From Halosolutus halophilus (GTDB lineage: Archaea > Halobacteriota > Halobacteria > Halobacteriales > Natrialbaceae), in the NCBI RefSeq assembly GCF_022869805.1, contig NZ_CP094974.1, forward strand, positions 4,464,001 through 4,528,000: a stretch of 64,000 bases of DNA. The letters run 5' to 3'. The notes below the pieces were generated by a model that made no database searches, was not told the origin of the DNA, and worked only from the letters and a program-made list of their open reading frames with translations. Below are positions 59,993 through 64,000 of this stretch, piece by piece. The number at the start of each line of letters is the position of its first letter. Within the stretch, counting starts at the first letter, position 1. The position numbers and the translations under genes are program-made.

Positions 59993-61186
59993 ATGGACGA
60001 GACTGACGTCGAAGGCCCGAGCACGAACTGGGGGACAGTTCCGGCGGTCGATTCGTTCGCCAAGCAGGCGCGCCGCCGGGCCGAGACCGAACGCGACGTC
60101 GTCGAGTGGGCGATCGACGAACTCGAGACCCTGGTCGCCGCCCGGTGCGTCGACCTCGAACCGGTGCTCGGATACGCTCGCGAGAGTCAGCCGAGCCTGC
60201 CTGATCGTCACCTGCGCGCGTACGACGCGATGGCGGACGTGCTCGACGTCGATCGGGACCTCTACGAGGCGTACGTCTTCGCCTACTCGGAACTCTGTGA
60301 GAGACTGGCCGAGGGCGAGTGCCGGACCGAGAAGCATCCGAAGGGGTGTACGAACGCCCTCGCCTCGCCGCCCGTCACCGTCGCGGACGGCCCGCTCGTG
60401 CTCAAGAACCGCGACATCGCGGGCCGGGGTCTGCGACCGAAGTCGATCGTCGAGCAGCCGCCGATCGACGACTACCACGGGTTCCTGACGGTTGACACCT
60501 GCGGGACGGTGATGGTGTTCAAGGGCGTCAACGACCGGGGACTGGTCGCAGCGAACACCTACATCGACTCGAACCGGGAGGACCTCGAACCGGGCGAGCA
60601 ACTCCGGAACGGGACCGTCGTCCGGCGGCTACTCGAGGAGTGCGCTACGGTCGCCGAGGCGCGATCGCTGCTCGAGTCGCACCCGACGCGGCAGCTAATG
60701 GCCCAGACGCTGTTCCTGGCCGACGGGACGAACGCCGCGTTGCTCGAAATCGATCCCGCGGGCGAACGGATCGCCGTCGACGACGATCGGGTGGTCGTCA
60801 GGACGAACCACTTCGCGGACGGGGCCTCGACCGTGACTGAGAGTTCGAAGCGGCGACGCGATCGGGCCAGGACGCTACTCGCGGACGAGGCCGGGGACCG
60901 ACTCGATCGGGCCGACCTGTGGACCGTCGCGGCGGATCACGCGAACGGCCCCGGCGACGACTCGATCTGTCGCCACTCGGAGCCCGAGACGGACGACCCG
61001 CACGCGTTCGGCCAGTTGACCACGGCCAGTGCGGCGGTCTTCGAAGGCGGTTCGCCGGAGATCGAGGTCGTGATGGGCAATCCCTGCGAGCGCGACCGGA
61101 CGCGGTTTTCGTTCGGCGAGGAAGTGCCGCCCGAGTTTCGGACGGGACGGCGGTGGCTCGATCGGGTCCGTGACGCCGGCGAATGA
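59993..61186 (+). CDS. C45-type Ntn hydrolase/acyltransferase
   Basis: 397 residues. HPKGCTNALASPPVTVADGPLVLKNRDI (about residues 115-142) matches the acyl-CoA:6-aminopenicillanate acyltransferase (peptidase C45) family, where autocleavage before Cys in GCT creates the N-terminal nucleophile; KNRDI is the oxyanion and structural part. Further family features are VMVFKGVNDRGLVAANT and VVVRTNHF. It hydrolyses an amide or acyl-amide; substrate unknown. A GTG two codons earlier may be the real start. Confidence 0.85.
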   Translation: MDETDVEGPSTNWGTVPAVDSFAKQARRRAETERDVVEWAIDELETLVAARCVDLEPVLGYARESQPSLPDRHLRAYDAMADVLDVDRDLYEAYVFAYSELCERLAEGECRTEKHPKGCTNALASPPVTVADGPLVLKNRDIAGRGLRPKSIVEQPPIDDYHGFLTVDTCGTVMVFKGVNDRGLVAANTYIDSNREDLEPGEQLRNGTVVRRLLEECATVAEARSLLESHPTRQLMAQTLFLADGTNAALLEIDPAGERIAVDDDRVVVRTNHFADGASTVTESSKRRRDRARTLLADEAGDRLDRADLWTVAADHANGPGDDSICRHSEPETDDPHAFGQLTTASAAVFEGGSPEIEVVMGNPCERDRTRFSFGEEVPPEFRTGRRWLDRVRDAGE

Positions 61187-61251
61187 GCCGTGGTGCGACC
61201 CCGTGACGCCGGTGAACGGTCCGTGATCGCGGGCGGATCGCCCGTGACGCC

Positions 61252-62331
61252 TCAGGCGTAGGTGAGTCGCCGTTCGAGGTCCGCTTCGAGCCGCTCGGCT
61301 GCCGCGAGCCGCAGGCGGCGAGCCTCCTGTTTCGAGAGTCGTGCGTCGGTGGTCCGATCGGCGAGCGGGGCGAACGCCGACGGCGTGACCCCGAGCGTCT
61401 CGAGGTACCGTCGCACGTCCGGATCGTCGACGCCGTCGTGAATGGCGGTGTCGGTGATCCGTTCGACCGTCTCGAATTCGGGGAGGATCATCTCGTCGTC
61501 GGTCGGCGCTGCGTCGGCTCCCGCCACGACGGTGCCGCGATCGTCCGCATCGGCGACGATCGATCGAACGTCGCGGGCGAGCCGGAGAATCTGGTTCGGC
61601 AGGGCTGCGTCGGGCGATCGCCACTCGACCGTCGGGAACGCGTCGCGCAGCCGGACGGGCGTCCAGACCGCGTCGTAGGGGTCGAATTCCGCGTCGAACG
61701 CGGCCCCGTCGACGCCCCGATCGAGGGCGCGCTCGCGGAAGCCGTCGTAGGCTGTTTCGAGTCGGCTTTCCCATTCGGCGACGCTGGAGACGTAGGGCCA
61801 GAGCTGGCCCTGTTCGGGGCAGGTCTCGTAACAACAGCGTCGATAAAGGTAGGGTCGGGCGCACGCGAGGAGCCGCTCGCCCCGGTAGTACGACGAGCTG
61901 TTAACGAGGGCGAACGCGGGATCGATCGCGGTCAGCGCGTTGAGCTGGTCGACGACGCTGGACTGTTCGAAGTGGACGTGCGTCCCGGCACAGACGCGCG
62001 CGTCGTCGAACGCCCGCCCGACGATGCGTCGCTGCAGGTCGGTACCGGCTGTCTCGCGGTACGGAATCTCCGCCGGTGAGGCGTTGAGGGGTGTCGCCAG
62101 CGGAACGAGCCGCTTGTCCTGCCGTCGCGCCGCGTCGACGACTCGGCTGATTCGATCGACGAACTCCTCGCGGAGTTCGGCCATCGACGAACAGGGCGTG
62201 GTCTTGATCTCTACCATCGGCTCGACGAACTCGGGATCGACGTGGTCCGAGACGTCGAGGAGCGTTTCGGGCGGCACCAGATCACCGTCGTCGTCGACGA
62301 CCCAGTACTCTACTTCGAGGCTGGTTTTCAT
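61252..62331 (-). CDS. Glutamate-cysteine ligase family (GCS2) protein
   Basis: 359 residues, MKTSLEVEYWVVDDDGDLVPPE. The GCS2 fold is visible: LEVEYWV metal/ATP residues, FVEPMVEIKTTPCSSMAELREE, VCAGTHVHFEQSS, ALVNSSSYYRGERLLACARPYLY and PTVEWRSPDAALP. GCS2 enzymes join glutamate and cysteine to gamma-glutamylcysteine, the main thiol of haloarchaea, so it is a candidate for that step; paralogues with other amine substrates exist. The start at 62331 gives the family N-terminus; the upstream frame is spurious. Confidence 0.85.
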   Translation of the reverse strand: MKTSLEVEYWVVDDDGDLVPPETLLDVSDHVDPEFVEPMVEIKTTPCSSMAELREEFVDRISRVVDAARRQDKRLVPLATPLNASPAEIPYRETAGTDLQRRIVGRAFDDARVCAGTHVHFEQSSVVDQLNALTAIDPAFALVNSSSYYRGERLLACARPYLYRRCCYETCPEQGQLWPYVSSVAEWESRLETAYDGFRERALDRGVDGAAFDAEFDPYDAVWTPVRLRDAFPTVEWRSPDAALPNQILRLARDVRSIVADADDRGTVVAGADAAPTDDEMILPEFETVERITDTAIHDGVDDPDVRRYLETLGVTPSAFAPLADRTTDARLSKQEARRLRLAAAERLEADLERRLTYA

Positions 62332-62724
62332 GGGGGTGGCTCCGTTGGACTGCGGTTGTTGCGTGGCCCTCGGGCGAGCCGTCACCGGACCAGTACTACG
62401 GGCGTCGGCAACGGACGACTGACCCGATCGCCGGATCTGTTCGACCGCCGGAGACGATCGGGCGGGAGGCCGTTCATCGAGATTGCCTGTCGAAACCTTG
62501 GTAGGGAGGAGCGAGGTGAAGCGGTTGAGCCTGCGTGCGCCGGTCGTGTTCCCGTGTGGTGGTCGGATTCCGCTGACGAAAAGCATCGATTCCCGATCGA
62601 CGGCGGGTCTATCGATACGGAGCCGCAGGGGGGTCGTAGTATCTCGGTGAGCCCCAACCGCTTCGTTGAAGCCCGATCCACGGAAGCCGGGAACTTATGT
62701 CTCTCAACGCCCTACGACCACGCG
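62332..62724. other. Intergenic region, no supported gene
   Basis: 393 bases between the divergent GCS2 and cupredoxin genes. It contains the promoters of both. I see no further gene or repeat; frames here are Arg/Ser-rich shadows. Confidence 0.5.
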
Positions 62725-63231
62725 ATGGCCGCACACGACGCGGGGAGACGGCGGTTTCTATCTGGGGTAACTGCGACGCTCGGCATCGCCCTCGTAACCG
62801 GCTGTCTGGGCAGCACGGACGACGGCGACGAGGACACCACGGAGCCGGTCGTCGACGTCGCGGAGACCACCGAAGGGAACACCGATCCCGAGGTGTGGGC
62901 CGACGTCGAGTCGCTCCAGTTCGACGGCTGGGTCGGCGGCTGGGTCGGCGTCGAGCCCGAGCCGATCGCGGACGTAGAGAACCCGACGCTGGTGCTCGTC
63001 GAGGGCCGGGAGTACGAGATCACCTGGGAGAACATGGACGGCATCCACCACAATTTCGCGTTCTGGGACGCCGACCACGACGTGGTCAACGAGTACTCGA
63101 CCCCCGGCACCGATGTCCAGGGTGAGACGGAGACGCTCACGATCGAGGCGATGGCCGAAATGGAGACCTACCGCTGTGAGTACCAGCAGGCCCGGCAACG
63201 AGGGGACGTCGTCTTGCTCGACTCCGCGTAG
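62725..63231 (+). CDS. Tat lipoprotein, cupredoxin
   Basis: 168 residues. RRRFLSGVTATLGIALVTGCLGS is a twin-arginine signal with a lipobox Cys near residue 28. The C-terminal 100 residues form a plastocyanin-like fold: EITWENMDGIHHNFAFWDAD supplies the first His, and TYRCEYQQARQRGDVVLL has the Cys with a second-ligand region lacking the usual HxxM. A single copper site is possible but ligands are incomplete. Role may be extracytoplasmic electron transfer. Confidence 0.8.
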   Translation: MAAHDAGRRRFLSGVTATLGIALVTGCLGSTDDGDEDTTEPVVDVAETTEGNTDPEVWADVESLQFDGWVGGWVGVEPEPIADVENPTLVLVEGREYEITWENMDGIHHNFAFWDADHDVVNEYSTPGTDVQGETETLTIEAMAEMETYRCEYQQARQRGDVVLLDSA

Positions 63232-63242
63232 CCTCGCGACGA

Positions 63243-63659
63243 TCAGCGGACGACGGTCACCGGAATGGGGGCCCGACGGACGATCTTCTCGGCCACGCTC
63301 CCGAGCAACACGCGGGAGACGCCCGATCGGCCGTGGTTGCCGACGATGATGAGATCGACGTCGTGCTCCTCGGCGTACCGCAGGATCTCGCGGACGGGGT
63401 TCCCGACGGCGATCTCCGTTCGGAACTCGACGTCGTCGGCGCCGGCGAGGTCCGTGACCTCCTCCTGGATCTCCTCGGAGGCCTTTTCCTTTCGTTTCCC
63501 GAAGAAGTCCTTCGCGAGTTCGATCCCCGCGCCCGTGGACCCGTCGGCCGCTTCGACGACGCGGAGTAGAACGATCTCCTCGTCCGCATATTCGCTGAAT
63601 GCTCGCTCTGCCGCCTTCTGTGCTGGCTCGGAGCCGTCGTACGCGACGAGTACTACCAT
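63243..63659 (-). CDS. Universal stress protein (UspA)
   Basis: 138 residues. MVVLVAYDGSEPAQKAAERAF start, VLLRVVEA strand, VDLIIVGNHGRSGVSRVLLGSVAEKIVRRAPIPVTVVR end. The G-x2-G-x9-G-S/T ATP motif of ATP-binding UspA is present (GNHGRSGVSRVLLGSVA). It binds adenine nucleotide and helps stress survival; partner unknown. It ends 11 bases after the cupredoxin gene on the other strand. Confidence 0.93.
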   Translation of the reverse strand: MVVLVAYDGSEPAQKAAERAFSEYADEEIVLLRVVEAADGSTGAGIELAKDFFGKRKEKASEEIQEEVTDLAGADDVEFRTEIAVGNPVREILRYAEEHDVDLIIVGNHGRSGVSRVLLGSVAEKIVRRAPIPVTVVR

Positions 63660-63839
63660 ACGGGAGCTACCCAGTCCGGATTGATAAACCCAGACGATAG
63701 CGTGGCGATCGAATCCGGCGACGAAATGCGATGCCTGAATGCTGGTGTCCGTTCGACTCCGTTCGTCGCGGTCATCATTCCTTGAAGCCGTCTCCACGGT
63801 TCGCGTTGCTCGCCGTTCCGACTCGAGGTCTCCGCAGGC

Positions 63840-64000
63840 TCAGACCTCGTTCTCTTCGAACCGGAAGGTACCGTCACGCTGCACGATCTCTCCGTCGATC
63901 TCGATGAACGAATCCTCGCTCATGTCGACGATCATGTCGACGTGCACCGCGGAGTCGTTGGCCTCGTTGCCCTCGCCGACGGTGTCGTCGTAGGCGCGGC
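63840..64000 (-). CDS. Aminopeptidase M29-like C-terminus, cut by edge
   Basis: The frame is open at base 64000 and stops at 63840-63842. The visible C-terminal part reads AYDDTVGEGNEANDSAVHVDMIVDMSEDSFIEIDGEIVQRDGTFRFEENEV in pieces: NDSAVHVDMIVDM with His and Asp metal residues and IDGEIVQRDGTF. This is the end of metallo-aminopeptidase family M29 (AmpS/T). Length and N-terminus lie outside the window. Confidence 0.82.
   Translation of the reverse strand, partial: RAYDDTVGEGNEANDSAVHVDMIVDMSEDSFIEIDGEIVQRDGTFRFEENEV

Noticed and set aside
1-64000. CRISPR array or rRNA
   Set aside because: No regularly spaced 25-40 base repeats and no rRNA-like conserved stretch seen anywhere in the window.

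Overview
The window is haloarchaeal chromosome. Proteins are strongly acidic, the backbone is GC-rich, the ribosomal and SRP genes are archaeal (L39e, L31e, aIF6, L18Ae/LX, prefoldin alpha, FtsY, SRP54), many exported proteins carry Tat signals with lipoboxes, and TATA-type promoters sit about 25-35 bases before starts. A Natrialba/Natrinema-type host is an inference from the virus relationship below, not proven here.

Layout. 1-4.4 kb: membrane protein, DUF424, TPR protein, FAD oxidoreductase, ThpR. 4.7-9.5 kb: a Tat-exported HExxH protein, then the translation/SRP cluster rpl39e-rpl31e-eif6-rpl18a-pfdA-ftsY with an ASCH gene lying antisense in the middle. 9.6-11.7 kb: class III aminotransferase divergent from an Lrp/AsnC regulator. 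12.2-16.8 kb: a sulfur block of TusA, DsrE, two micro-ORFs, a siroheme nitrite/sulfite reductase and an FrhB-type F420-linked iron-sulfur protein, suggesting F420-dependent sulfite (or nitrite) reduction. 16.9-34.2 kb: PAP2 phosphatase, GNAT, HAD, thiE-thiM, ferritin-like protein, two divergent rhodaneses, HTH/membrane pair, DoxX, a flavin disulfide reductase, SRP54, a CBS-MaoC fusion, UPF0200/UPF0201 and YccF.

34.3-59.4 kb is an integrated element of about 25 kb. Its left end is an intron-containing tRNA-Arg(TCT) gene. The last 15 bases of the tRNA region (34346-34360) recur exactly at 59361-59375. At the right end a tyrosine integrase is translationally coupled to two small upstream genes, the architecture known for the haloarchaeal pleolipovirus SNJ2. 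Inside, a minus-strand operon (53057 to 45743) looks like a pleolipovirus virion block: a four-helix membrane protein, exported proteins, a Tat-exported C-terminally anchored spike candidate, further membrane proteins, a P-loop ATPase and a small VEIK-motif protein. The left arm holds a chain of small zinc-finger proteins, a nuclease-like protein and a large HTH protein that may start replication, followed by a repeat/hairpin region that could be an origin.

The element also carries unusual cargo: an AT-rich three-gene module (four-helix membrane protein, SMC/Rad50-like ATPase, 155-residue partner) that looks like an undescribed or divergent defence system; a complete S-layer-type glycoprotein; two tandem type IV pilins; a LAGLIDADG-like protein; a winged-helix repressor candidate; and a structured non-coding region before the integrase operon. 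The spike candidate appears to carry an inserted beta-propeller of about seven blades. 59.9-64 kb returns to ordinary chromosome: a C45-type hydrolase, a GCS2 glutamate-cysteine ligase family protein, a cupredoxin, UspA and the end of an M29 aminopeptidase.
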